Source of the DNA: Corythucha ciliata
Taxonomy: Eukaryota; Arthropoda; Insecta; Hemiptera; Tingidae
Direction of reading: 5' to 3'
Assembly: GCA_038030265.1 (NCBI GenBank)
Contig: CM075943.1
Coordinates: forward strand, 34,472,001-34,536,000
DNA length: 64,000 bases
Made by a program: the position numbers and the translations under genes. This document shows positions 22,143-32,689 of this stretch, piece after piece; position 1 is the first letter of the stretch, and every line of letters starts with the position of its first letter. The notes below the pieces were generated by a model. The model searched no databases. It saw only the letters and a list, made by a program, of their open reading frames with translations, and was not told the DNA's origin.

Positions 22143-22403
22143 GGGGCGTGAGAGCCAATTTGTATCTTAATTGCAAATAATTGTACCCGATAAAACTGAA
22201 ATTAAGCAAAAATTGTGAGAGGAATAGGATTTGGCGTGACTACGTAAAAAATTATTTGCCACAGAATTACGTAGTGAACTACTGTGGCAAATAATTTTTT
22301 ACGTAGTCACGCCAAATCCTATTCCTCTCACAATTTTTGCTTAATTTCAGTTTTATCGGGTACAATTATTTGCAATTAAGATACAAATTGGCTCTCACGC
22401 CCC
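22143..22403. repeat. Perfect 122-bp inverted repeat with 17-nt loop
   Basis: The left arm 22143-22264 and right arm 22282-22403 are exact reverse complements by eye across all 122 bases; the loop is 22265-22281. Both arms run from 'ggggcgtgagagcc' at the outside to 'ttatttgccacag' at the inside. There is no ORF. A transcript would fold into one long hairpin. Confidence 0.9.
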
Positions 22404-22899
22404 TTCTAGTTATTTCTTGGTATGAAAAACGCCAATATAACCTTTTTTTTTTAAGGAAAATCATTTCCCAGTCATGTTCTCCCCGTAGCGGAATAATACT
22501 TTCTGTATTAACTTCGAAACAATTGGTTCTGAAATTTTGTAACTATTTTGTTCGGATTTCTCGCACAATTTCCATGCGAATTGACTACAACGTCGCTAAA
22601 AAAAAAACTATTTTTTTGTCGAATTCAGGTCAGAAGTGTTCGAGAAAAAAATGCTGAATAGCTCGTATGGTACAATTTTTGGCAGCTCGAAAACCAAAAT
22701 GTTTTGGTACTTCTTTTAGTTTCTTCTAGATATCCTGAAAATGAGTTACTTTAAAGGAAAATCTTCACTCACAAAACTTGTTCAGCATTAAATTTCCTAC
22801 ATCTTTTATATGTAAAGTAGTTTTCTACGACGAACATGGAACGGGCTATATGATTCGAAATTGTTGTTCGAAGGTCCTAAAATCGCCTGTTTTCGACCC
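22404..22899. other. Intergenic, diverged repeat-like sequence
   Basis: Words such as 'ttctccccgtagcggaa' and 'acttcgaaacaa..tgattc' repeat from 21930-22010, so this is a diverged second copy of that stretch. No gene. Confidence 0.4.
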
Positions 22900-23450
22900 A
22901 AGTGTACTTATTCACTTTGAACTATTTTGTAAATTTTCTCGAATTTTTGCCATGGATTAGCGGTTTTTTAAATTTTAGCAGTATTTATGGTGGATTTCAC
23001 CACCGAGAGTTAAGGTTTGAGTTACGTTAACTCAGAATTAACTGAAAAAAGGCGTCACTATTTATGTAAACAATGTTAGAGTTAGGTAACTCCAACCTAA
23101 CTCCCGGTGGTGAAATTGGCCCTTAGTGATTTTCCTCAATTTTAGCCGTGGGTTAGCGATTTTTCTCAATTTTAGCTGTATATTAGCGTTTTCCCCATTT
23201 TTTAACGGCGCATTAGCTCTTTTCCTAAATTTGAGCGAAAAATGAACGTTTTTCTTAATTTTAGCCGTGCAAGTTTTTTTTCAATTTTAGCTGCGTTGTT
23301 TATTTGGATTTTAGCCCTGCAAAAGCAGTTTTTTTACTTTCTGCTATGGATTACCGCTGTTTTTCAGTTTGAGTGCGGATTAATTTGCTATCCCAATTTA
23401 AGCCGCGAATTAGTAATTTCTTTCATTTTATCCGCGAATGAGTGATTTTT
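22900..23450 (-). repeat. Degenerate tandem array, family A (reverse), second block
   Basis: Units 'tttctcaattttagc' and 'gtgggttagcg' recur. The block is interrupted by the MITE at 22986-23122. Confidence 0.6.
22986..23122. mobile_element. MITE, about 137 bp, inside the family A array
   Basis: 'atttcaccaccgagagtta' at the left matches the reverse complement of 'taactcccggtggtgaaat' at the right, and both continue into 'gtta(c/g)(g/c)taactc'. TTA follows the right end (23123-23125), as expected for a TTA-targeting family. Confidence 0.65.
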
Positions 23451-23452
23451 AT

Positions 23453-24115
23453 TAGTGCATTTCATTTATGTCAAAATGCACTATTGGACTCGTCGTGATG
23501 GTGGCAAACATGGGTCATGGCATGTTTTTTTCATGTTTCATGACCTCTAGAACACGAATTCAGTGGTCTCCGGAATTTATATATATCTTTATGGCCGTTT
23601 TCTTGTTAGCACGATAACTCTCGTAGAAGTTAATTTAGCGGAACGCGGTTTGGCACAAAAATCAGTAGTGATAAGACCCCGGTCGGTATTGCATTTGGGC
23701 CAAATCGGTCGAGGTGGAGGGGGGGGGGAAATAGGGGTTGAAATGGTCAAAACATCACTATAAATCACCAGTTGATTCTAGAAGCATCATATTCGGTACG
23801 TATACTCCATGTTAGAGTAGCATTAAGGCCAGGTCACACCTATCATGCACGCTTCCGATCCGACACCGATCATGCACTTTTTGATAGGTGTGGGGACCGT
23901 AATAGGCGTTAATACCGAATAATTCACGGCTATTACGCTTCTCAGCCCTCTCAAATTGCCTTTCCAACCCAAATATAGTCTAACCGTTACGAGGGTTTCC
24001 ACAGTCTCCGATCCGACATGCATGATCGGTGTCGGATCGGAAGCGTGCATGATAGGTGTGACCTGGCCTTTAGATTCCCTTTTTAATTTTTTGAAAAAGT
24101 CGAAGGAGAGGGGGT
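23453..24115 (+). repeat. Dispersed repeat R1, copy interrupted by a MITE
   Basis: From 'cttgttagcacgataact' (about 23606) it matches the copies at 50715 and 51010 closely ('agcggaacgcg', 'gaccccggtcggtattgc', 'caccagttgattctagaag'). After the MITE at 23826-24069 the match resumes ('gattcc..ttttaattttttg'). Confidence 0.75.
23826..24069. mobile_element. Harbinger-type MITE, 244 bp, TTA target duplication
   Basis: The ends read AGGCCAGGTCACACCTATCA and continue inverted for about 45 bp. TTA flanks both sides (23823-23825 and 24070-24072). TIRs match the Harbinger transposase fragment element at 18980-19558, which may represent its source family. The R1 copy at 50715 preserves the unoccupied sequence at this point. 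Confidence 0.85.
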
Positions 24116-24256
24116 TACGGCATTCAGGTGTTAGCTGGAAAGATGAATGAATAATATCCCTTAGTTAAAGTTCTTTGTATCGAATTTAAAGTTATTTCGG
24201 ACTTTGTATTTAACAACAGTGACATGGTGGTTTATGTGTCGTGAGAAAATGAAACT

Positions 24257-24330
24257 GCGACGGAGCGGGAATCGAACCCGGACACCGTATCTCCGGTACG
24301 GCTCTCAGACCACCAAGACACCGCGGCGAC
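24257..24330 (-). ncRNA. tRNA-like SINE head
   Basis: On the - strand a B-box-like GGTTCGATTCC and an A-box-like 'tggtggtctgagagc' lie at tRNA spacing. The acceptor stem does not pair and the T stem has a mismatch, so it is not a working tRNA. It reads as a tRNA-derived SINE head with its body toward lower coordinates; the body end and target duplication were not found. Confidence 0.5.
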
Positions 24331-24344
24331 TAGGTACTACTCAA

Positions 24345-24552
24345 CTCCGGGCTATCTCTTTCCCCCACGACAAAACATGTTTTGTTTGCTCGGTCCCTAA
24401 ATGTCAACGATCTGATGAGGAGGGGTCCACCCTGCTGAGTACTACATCATTGTTGTTTTTATTTTTTATGGTACGTTTATATGCTATGTACCTATTTGGA
24501 ATGTAAATTCCGTATAGGCATTATAAAAAAAAAAAAAAAATAATAATAAAAC
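24345..24552 (+). mobile_element. Probable LINE 3' end with poly(A) tail
   Basis: 'ggaatgtaaattccgtatag' followed by an A16 run and 'taataataaaac' is the style of 3' end seen in jockey/CR1-type insect LINEs. No coding part is attached, so this is a tentative dead-on-arrival fragment. Confidence 0.35.
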
Positions 24553-26305
24553 ATATTTCAATTTGGATCATTCCTTCTGAAACACCCTGCATTGTCATTG
24601 AAGAGAGTGGGTATTCTGATAGGGTAAATTGAACTTGCAAAAAAGAACTGGGTAATTCAGGTCATTATCTTTCTTCCTCTCTTGTTAAAATTGACCCTCT
24701 TTCAAAAAACTTCGGTCCATCTGAAAAACGTCTAAAGGATGCATTTATCACAACTATCTTTCCCAACCTAGCATTCCCTGTTGTTAAGTAAAGTACTGGG
24801 CAGAGAGAGGCGAAGGAATAAAATAAAGAAATTGTCATGAATAGCCTATCACCCTCAAGGTGTCGATCAAAGGGGAAAAATGGAGAGTTCATAATAAGAA
24901 TGCCCAATTTTCTGAATGTAAATGACAACTCTGGACACGTCAATGGGGGTCCCTCTATCTCTCTCCCATTCACCCGCTTTATCGAGCATTTTGCATCATT
25001 GACAGTTCGACCTCTCTTCCGTTTTCGTAAACAGTGCTCGCATTCAAATCAAGAACGCCAAAGTTTTAATTTGTTTTTCTAAAATAACAAATTGAGGAGT
25101 AGGAAATAGGATATAAAACAATATAATACAATAGAGTATAACACAATTAACTTGTTCAAGAGTGCTATTGATCCTACACGAGCATGACAAAAAAACAGCG
25201 GGTAGTCAGACAATAAAACTTCATGGGCGGTGGTTAGCACGGATGGAGGAGGGACTTATAAGCTTTAGAACTGAAAGAAAACACGAACAACTTTTCCCTT
25301 ACACCTCTCCCGGCTTACCGTTGATTCATATATCTGAAACTCACGTTCCTTAATTTTTTCGTATAGTAAAATATCTAAAACACACAAGAAAAACAACTAT
25401 TTAATTCGCGATTTTCCTTCACTATACTGGAACGCGCGGAAGTAAAACTCTTTCTTTTCGAAGAATCGATATTCGTTTTTCTTCAAGGGGAGTTCCAGGA
25501 AGTTTTGTAATACATTACCTACTGCCCTTCCCTGCCCTTGTTAACGTATTTACTATTTGTTCGGCGAGCTGTTCCACATTAAATCCTAGGTGGAAAAGGA
25601 GTTCTTGGAAATGGGTAATGAATTTATTAGCCAGAAATTTCCTCCAGACAAGGCGGGAAATGAAGGGAAATACATTTCTATTTTCTTCACACAGTCTTTG
25701 TACTAATATTTATCTTGTTTTGAACTACTACTATACTACTAATGAGTTGTACTAATCTTGTCTTGTTTTTGATAAGAGGCTCAGAGGGACAGATTGCCCA
25801 CCGTGATTTCATATACATATGTATAATTATCGGATTTTATGCGCAGTTTTTCTACCGAGGTGTAGAGCTGGAAATGGACTAGGAAGAAAGCACACCGCAG
25901 TCGCGCTTAGCATTACTCAGCCGCCTCGTGTTAGAAAAGTAAAAGACGGCACTTCAATGTCCATCTTTTAATTTTTATGATGTCTCAACAGACAATTCAT
26001 TTTTGATTGAACACGCGAAGCCAACAGTTAGCTGCGGTCTGCCTCGAATGAATGAAGCAACAGGCATGTTTATAGTGCGCTACAAACAAGTCATTCCTTG
26101 AAAGGAATCCAATAAAAAGGTCCATTACTCTGTCAAATATTCCACTAGAATAGGTAAGGGCAAATAAAGAAGACTCGTTTTCGTTTCTGGTTTATTGGAG
26201 GATTTGAAAGTGCAGTGACTAGTGACGACATTCGAGGAGAGCGACTTTTTCTTCTTCTTCTTCAATACCTACTTTCTGAAGCGCCGGAAATCCTGGATTT
26301 CAGGG
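24553..26305. other. Intergenic, nothing recognised
   Basis: 'ttctgaaacaccctgcat' at 24577-24594 resembles the terminus of the element at 51798-53480 and may be a solo end. Otherwise no gene, RNA or repeat was recognised. Confidence 0.4.
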
Positions 26306-26460
26306 TCTCATTTAAATCTCCAGGAGATTCCGCACGCCCGTACGATATTCTTTTTTTTATATTTCTCCCCTAAAATAACTGTAAAACCCACATCAACTTT
26401 TACCTTGAAAATTCACACTCTTTCGACGAATTATTCAGGAAAGCAAGATGATTGGAGGTG
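26306..26460. mobile_element. MITE family C, copy with the right end lost
   Basis: 'gtctcatttaaatctccagg' and the core 'cccctaaaataactgtaaaa' and 'aattcacactctttcgacga' match the complete copy at 46278-46461. The match stops after 'aggaaagcaagat', where the right terminal repeat should begin. Confidence 0.7.
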
Positions 26461-27474
26461 GTTCGAGGCCATTCGCACCCTAAAATAGTCAATGCTGACT
26501 CTGTGGGGCCTATAAATATCGTTTAAATGATTAAAAGGTCTAAACAGATTATTACTGTCCTGAAATGGACAAATTAGACCATTCAGCGTAAAAGACGGTC
26601 AAACTGAGCCTTTACTCATTGAAAATGTCTTAAAATGACAATCAGGGTTGGGCAAAACACTTCGATAGGTATTTAAATACTTCCACTTCCCCACCACCTG
26701 ACTGCCACTAAACCTACCCACCATTTTCAGAGCGTTTTGCCTAGCTTCATGTGGCTGGGTGGTCCCCCTCTCACAACTTTGGGTCCCAAAAAAGCCCTGG
26801 AAGCGGATTTTTCAAGCTTTTTTGCTCTGCACAACTTTGTGAAATTATTGGTGGAGGAAGTTATATGGTTATAAGGAAAGTACAAGTTCCTATGAGTACT
26901 GGCAGTTGCCATGTATGGTCGCCCCTCCATATGCGGATCAAATAGATTTTATATCGCGCATTCGCTGCTCCGGTCGTGTGTAGGTTACGCTCACCATCCA
27001 ATCACAAGCCCTCCCCTCTCTAAAGGACCACATATGGTGTGTATTGTCAGCACTTCTCTCTCTCTAATTTTTTTGATGTGATCAAAAACACGTAAAAAGC
27101 CAAACCCAATCACATAACACACGAATCATCGACCGAATGACGCAACAGGCGATTTGTCAGTCAATAAGCACATGGCCAAAACACCGCTGAATTGCAACAT
27201 TGGTGCGCCAATTCCCCCTGAAGTTGCTCCATTCGGAGTAAAAAACGTTATCACCTAATGTTTAAAAAAATGGTTTAACAATAAAGCGAAATGACAAGTA
27301 CGGTTTTTTGAGGGTGTGGAGCGCTGCGGGAGCACCCAAAGCTTGATGAATAGACACGAAAATACATCTCCCAGTGGCGACGGAAGTAGGGTTCAGGGTC
27401 AGCGAATGCTCCCCCAATGGTCTGGTTGGGAGAGCAACGTTCGGGGAATCGAACGTTGAATTAGCCTCCTAAAA
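26461..27474. other. Intergenic, nothing recognised
   Basis: Only a short phrase at about 26990-27040 recurs, inverted, near 15610. No gene evidence. Confidence 0.4.
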
Positions 27475-28060
27475 ATGATTCATGAACATGATTCGGGTTC
27501 GCGAGATTGGTTTCTAACGAGCCAGATCTGCAAACCTTGCAGGACTTCGAAAGAGCCAAACCATCGGAATTGCTTGATTTTATGGAGCAAAACGTGGAAT
27601 TGGTTCTCAAATTTGCGAAAACAGCAAAAGTGGGTTCCCTTAGTGCCGAATCCGCGAAATTACTCCTATGAACGTGTGAAATTGCTTTCTTGAACCCCGT
27701 GAAATTTGACTTTTTAATGAGTCATCCCCGAAAATTTGGATTTTGAGGGAGTCAATCCTTGAATAATAATTGTTACAAGGGCCAAATCTCTGTAACTTGG
27801 TCTTAAAGGAGTGAAAGCTGTCAATTCTAGTCATCAAACCAAGACAATTCCAGTCAAGACTACAGTGAAGAGGAATTTGACTCTGGAATCAACTGTTCCG
27901 TCCTTCTGGTTGGCCTTTTTGGGTGATTAAAAGCCGAGAATTTGGTTCTTCCAAATCCACGAAATTTGGGCTTTGAAAGGGCTAACCCCACGAAAATTAT
28001 ATTTTAATGCGCTCAATGGACATTTTAGTTCAGAGGGTGAAGTTCATTTCATGGAACACT
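27475..28060 (+). repeat. Degenerate tandem array, family B
   Basis: Loose units of about 30 bp with 'gcgaaattgg.ttt' and 'aaagagccaaac' recur. Related blocks are at 46600-47450 (+) and 54030-54240 (reverse). Short ORFs follow the repeats and are not genes. Confidence 0.6.
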
Positions 28061-28385
28061 CTGGGTCTTCCCCTCCAAGTTTCTGCTCTGAATGGTGTGA
28101 ATACGCCATTTCATGGTCGATGTAGCTGATTTAGCTCACGTCGTTTATCTAATAAAACTGTGTCGTTAGGCCTCAGGACCCAGGAACATATACCCAGAAA
28201 CAAGAGAATTTCATGAGAAGGCAGTAAATTTGGTGAAGAAATTGGAATTTTGGCCTCAATAATTTCGAGTGGGCGAGGTGTAGATCTGAACTGCTCAGAT
28301 TTTTGCTCCCAATGCCGGATGACTTCCGCCGCCTCTATTCGCCCATTCGGAGTAAAATATCTGTGGAAATTCAAAGTTATGGGTC

Positions 28386-28576
28386 CAGGGTAACGGCCGA
28401 GGCCGTTAGGGCGTCGACTCTCATGTCCAGTTTTCGTCTGCTGCGTGGGTTCGATTTCCACTACAGGCTGGTGGATTACTTGAACAAAAAATGATACCTC
28501 ACGTTTAGTAAGTAAAGAGTGTGCTTTCGCCCTTGTTCACGACACCTGATGGTAGTTAGACGTAAAGCCTTGTTGG
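28386..28576 (+). mobile_element. tRNA-derived SINE, 191 bp, 18-bp target duplication
   Basis: The insert is flanked by AATTCAAAGTTATGGGTC at 28368-28385 and exactly the same sequence at 28577-28594. Its head has an A-box-like 'ggccgaggccgttagggcg' and a B-box 'gggttcgatttcc', close to a Leu/Ser-type (class II) tRNA. The body continues to 'agccttgttgg'. The perfect duplication indicates a fairly recent insertion. Confidence 0.85.
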
Positions 28577-28766
28577 AATTCAAAGTTATGGGTCAAAATA
28601 TAATAAAAATTCCAAGTTGATCGCTTCAATTTTTTTCAAATTGGAAGTTTGGCCCTTTTTCTTGGCATTGAACCCGGGCGCCAAAGCTGAAAATCTCAGA
28701 AATTGAAAATTTCGGGTCGAAATTACTGGTTTCTGTTTTTTTATATTTTCGCGAAATTGCAATAGT

Positions 28767-29322
28767 CCGGGACCACACAGTATGAAAAATCCGTATCATT
28801 TGATCGTGTCAGGCACCTGCACAGGACATTTTTTATGATCTAGGAGGTGACACTTCTGAGATCGCCAGAAATTTTCCGTGGGACAGGGGCTCTCAGCAGA
28901 GCTAGTTGTTGACAAACACACCTTTGGGTGCTTTGAATACGACTGGTTAGAGTAAAAAGTCATTCCCCACGACCAATACGTTATGAAACCAACAACGCCG
29001 TTCAATTATATTGTAGATAGCGCCGTCAGCGAGCTTTAGAAATGCGCAATGGCTCACTAGTAGCCAGGGTTTTATTCGAAATTGGATAGCGCGATGGTGA
29101 TTTTATAGATTATTGCTGGCGAAGAACCAATTTTCACACTTGCCAGCCGTTTTGAAGCAGCCCAGAGGTGTGTTTGACAACAGCTAGCTCTGCTGTGAGC
29201 CCATGTCCCACGGAAAATGTCTGGCAATCGCAGAAGTGTCATCTCCTAGACCCTAGAAAACGTCCTGCGCAGGTGCCAGACACGATCAAACGACCCGGAT
29301 TTTTCATACGGTGAGCTCCTGG
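28767..29322. mobile_element. Long-TIR element D, copy 1
   Basis: Arms of about 190 bp are imperfect reverse complements; outer words are 'gtatgaaaaatccg', then 'tttgatcgtgtc.ggcacctg' and 'aggacatttt'. The shared inner words include 'gacacttctg', 'ccgtgggaca' and 'agcagagctag'. A second copy lies at 57221-58052, and both copies share more than 200 bp of sequence beyond the right end, so the element belongs to a larger duplicated unit. Confidence 0.75.
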
Positions 29323-29850
29323 AATATTGACATCTATCTTAAATACAGCAGCGCTCTTGCCGAGCTATGATGAACTAACGATCTGGGGTAACATCTGACC
29401 GGTGTCCATCCTGTGCAAGGTGACTAAATTTTCGATAGGTGCCGCAGATCACTGTCCTTCACCTACGTCACGAGCAGTCCCAACCGCCATTGCGCTGGAC
29501 CCAGTACATTATTTATTGTTATTGGGCCGTGATTTTTGAGAATTCATAAACTTCAGTTTCAAAATTAACTTGCTCTGCTGCTCTGGGGTGAGCAATCGGG
29601 AGCAAAGGACTGCTGGTGACGTCAGTCTCCACGCCTCCCGACCGATGGGCAGGGAGAAATCTGCGGCACCTATAGTAAAGTTTAGTCACCTTGATCCGGT
29701 GTCACTTACTTTGTTTTGATTATTGTGCTGGCGAGAATCAGAATTAGAAAGAGAATTATTGAAGTAAACCCCAATTGAAAATTGAAGGGTACCCAAAATG
29801 GTCGTTTCACCTAGTCGCCACATGAGCGCTGGTGTATTTATGAAAGTTAC
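29323..29850. repeat. Shared right flank of element D, interrupted by a MITE
   Basis: 29323-29415 and 29694-29850 together match 58053-58295 ('taaatacagcagcgctcttg', 'acgatctggggtaacatctg', 'atggtcgtttcacctagtcg'). The 29416-29693 segment is absent from the other copy. Confidence 0.8.
29416..29693. mobile_element. MITE, 278 bp, 8-bp target duplication
   Basis: The ends are CAAGGTGACTAAA and its reverse complement; inverted similarity extends past 'ataggtgccgcagat'. It is flanked by ATCCTGTG (29408-29415) and ATCCGGTG (29694-29701). The empty site survives at 58138-58145 as a single ATCCGGTG. An 8-bp duplication fits the hAT, P or Merlin superfamilies. Confidence 0.9.
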
Positions 29851-30319
29851 GAATAAGGTATAGTTAGACTTGCACATTTTTCAAAAGTTGGTGTTTCTTA
29901 AAGAGGGCTCTTCCACAAGCCTATTGCTCACATTAAACTCTGAAATCAATCAAGGATGCTTTTTTAGCGAATTTTTAAAAATTTTGAGTGGGGGTTCGAT
30001 TACGTCAAAATTTATTTATTGAAATGGATGATGTGGGGAAGAGGGGATTAGACGCGTTTGCTGGAGGGAAATTTTTCATGTTATTTGTAAACAAACAATT
30101 TTAGAGTTCCCTCAAATGTTTCACAAGTAAGGATTTATGTCATTTACCCTCACACCATCCATCCCCTCCTGAATAACTTTGAACCTTGTTTAAAAATCAT
30201 AAAACGCACCAATCCGGTTGCAACTTCCGTTGTTTCCCTTCAGTTCACGGGTCAAATCACCGGTATGCTTTTCTTCCCAATCTGAGATTCGTGCAAGTTC
30301 CCCATAGCTGAATTGCAAG
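29851..30319. other. Intergenic, nothing recognised
   Basis: AT-rich sequence with no recognisable gene or repeat. Confidence 0.4.
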
Positions 30320-31403
30320 CATTTGTATGCACGTGAACCTGGCGGCACACATATCACCAAACACGACGAAAATGGCGCCATTCGTTTGTTTACTGTTTGT
30401 TTACGTTTGTTTAGCCAAAATTTTCGTTTGTTTAGCCCTGCAAAATACAATTTTTTAAAAAACAAAATGTGTGCCGCCAACTTCACGCAACGGCACACAT
30501 GACCCCAATCGTTTGTTTCGCTACATATTCAGACACAACTTCGTTTGTTTAGGTTTGTTTAGCCCAAATTTTCGTTTGTTTAGCCCTGCAACATACAATT
30601 TTTTGAAAAACAAAATGTGTGCCGCCAACTTCACGCAACGGCACACATGACCACAATCGTTTGTTTCGCTACATATTCGGACAGAACTTCGTTTGTTTAC
30701 GTTTGTTTAGCCCAAAATTTCGTTTGTTTAGCCCAGCAAAACATGTATTTATGAGAAAATACGTCATGTGTGCCGCCAACTTGCGGGAAGTTGGCGGCAC
30801 ACATGTGTATTTTCCCATAAATACATGTTTTTCTGGGCTAAACAAACGAAAATTTGGGCTAAACAAACGTAAACAAACGAAGTTCTGTCCGAATATGTAG
30901 CGAAACAAACGATTGGGTCATGTGTGCCGTTGCGTGAAGTTGGCGGCACACATGATGTATTTTCTCATAAATACATGTTTTGCTGGGCTAAACAAACGAA
31001 AATTTGGGCTAAACAAACGAAAATTTGGGCTAAACAAACGTAAACAAACGAAGTTCTGTCCGAATATGTAGCGAAACAAACGATTGTGGTCATGTGTGCC
31101 GTTGCGTGAAGTTGGCGGCACACATTTTGTTTTTCAAAAAATTGTATGTTGCAGGGCTAACCAAACGTAAACAAACGAAGTTGTGTCTGAATATGTAGCG
31201 AAACAAACGATTGGGGTCATGTGTGCCGTTGCGTGAAGTTGGCGGCACACATTTTGTTTTTTAAAAAACTGTATTTTGCAGGGCTAAACAAACGAAAATT
31301 TGGGCTAAACAAACGTAAACAAACAGTAAACAAACGAATGGCGCCATTTTCGTCGTGTTTGGTGATATGTGTGCCGCCAGGTTCACGTGCATAACATTTG
31401 TAT
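30320..31403. mobile_element. 1.06-kb palindrome with internal repeats and flanking direct repeat
   Basis: 30329-31390 is a near-palindrome centred at about 30785, where 'gtgtgccgccaactt' meets its reverse complement. Each half is made of units of about 150 bp containing 'cgtttgtttagccc', 'gtgtgccgccaacttcacgc', 'aacggcacacatgacc' and 'cgctacatattc'. The outer ends are TATGCACGTGAACC. CATTTGTAT occurs just outside on both sides (30320-30328 and 31395-31403), a probable target duplication. The ORFs on both strands are mirror images and are not genes. Confidence 0.85.
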
Positions 31404-31560
31404 CGCTCGTGTAAACGGGCCCTAGCATAGCACTACATACATATAACCACAAGGAATAGCGCACAAAACCCATAACATTCTCCTCCTCCCTCTTGGTTTT
31501 GTCGTCTCCTTCTATGCGGGTGAGACATTCTATATGATAGCACAGCTCGAATGCAAGGGA

Positions 31561-31893
31561 CTAAAAAGATTTAAAGAAAGCCCTGATGTAATTCATTTCA
31601 TTATGTTGACACTTAAAATGCTTTAAGGCCAAGGCGTAGATAGCGCGGTAATCCTTAATGACTTTAATAACACCGCCTTCATGTGCGCCATAATTTTTAT
31701 GTTGAAAATAATTATTACGAGTCTCGTCTTTTTTTTTCAAGTTTTTACCTCCGTTTTTCTTCCTTATTGCCAAAGCTGTACTTACTTGAGAAATAATCTG
31801 ACGGTAACGTTCGCCTATACTTCCGTAGTTCTTTCCGTCTGAGTTTTTCAGTTCAAATCTCGCACCAATTCTTTTGCATGTTTTCACGGACAT
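31561..31893 (-). CDS. Hypothetical ORF, possibly one exon of a spliced gene
   Basis: The frame reads MSVKTCKRIGARFELKNSDG and continues to IGERYRQIISQ; 110 codons are open. A good acceptor (pyrimidine run then CAG) lies directly before the ATG at 31894-31896, and a consensus donor (CAA/GTAAGT) follows IISQ near 31787, so the true coding part may be only about 31788-31895 with other exons elsewhere. The residues after this donor (KKNGGKNLKKKDE...) look like intron read-through. No family was recognised. Confidence 0.25.
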   Translation of the reverse strand: MSVKTCKRIGARFELKNSDGKNYGSIGERYRQIISQVSTALAIRKKNGGKNLKKKDETRNNYFQHKNYGAHEGGVIKVIKDYRAIYALALKHFKCQHNEMNYIRAFFKSF

Positions 31894-31899
31894 TCTGAA

Positions 31900-32689
31900 A
31901 AAAAAACAAAAAAAAACAGTAATTTTAGTTAATTCGAGGCAAAGGATGAATGCTCGAGATAAAGCTCGTGGGTAGAAGTGTAGAACTATAGCCTAATGGT
32001 TTTATAATTATTTGTGGCTTTCGGCCGAGCACTTCGTCGTAACCCAGAGCTTTATACATATAAAGTGAGGAGTGCTATTAGGGGAAAGTGTGCATCAGCT
32101 CGAATCTTTTCATGTAGCGGATCGCTGCCTTCTCGTGGTTGTCACAGGAAATGGGGGGGGTTCTTTATCAAGTATTAGACCCCCTTGAAAAGTCCTGGAG
32201 AGGAGGAATCTTGTTAGAAAGGCATAAAAGCTTAGCTCTGCATTTATTTTTAGCATTGACTGCTATTAACTCCAAGTTGACCTTTTATTTTTAAAGTGAA
32301 AAGATTTAAAAGATAACTCAATAAGTTTTCGTCTTTAGAGGTACCTTTTAACGTTGTCTCTGTGGTCTCTTAAAGAAAGAGCTTCTGCGGCATTTGAGCG
32401 TTACTCAAGTTAATTTAATAATTAGTTGGAAAGTGACTCGGGCTTGAAGGAAAGAACGAAAACGTGCAAAAATCTTTCAAAATTTTGAGGGATGGTTTAT
32501 TGAAGCATGTTGAAAACTTACACCCCTAACAACAACGGTCTAAGATCAGTTCCCGACAAGGCTTCAAACTTCCCGTGTATGAGGAAGGTGGACCGTGCCC
32601 CCGGCCATTGATGTGGACAATAGTCTTTTTGAAGAGCCCTCCTCAAGAAACACCAGTGTTTGAAAAATGTGCAATGTCCCCATTCTGGA
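31900..32689. other. Intergenic, nothing recognised
   Basis: A G-run at 32152-32160. No gene or structured repeat was recognised. Confidence 0.4.

Noticed and set aside
24257..24330. Intact tRNA gene
   Set aside because: Acceptor stem does not pair and the T stem has a mismatch; kept only as a SINE-like head.
30190..31473. ORFs on both strands starting 'MPPTSRNGTHD' or similar
   Set aside because: They mirror each other because of the palindrome and are not conserved protein families.
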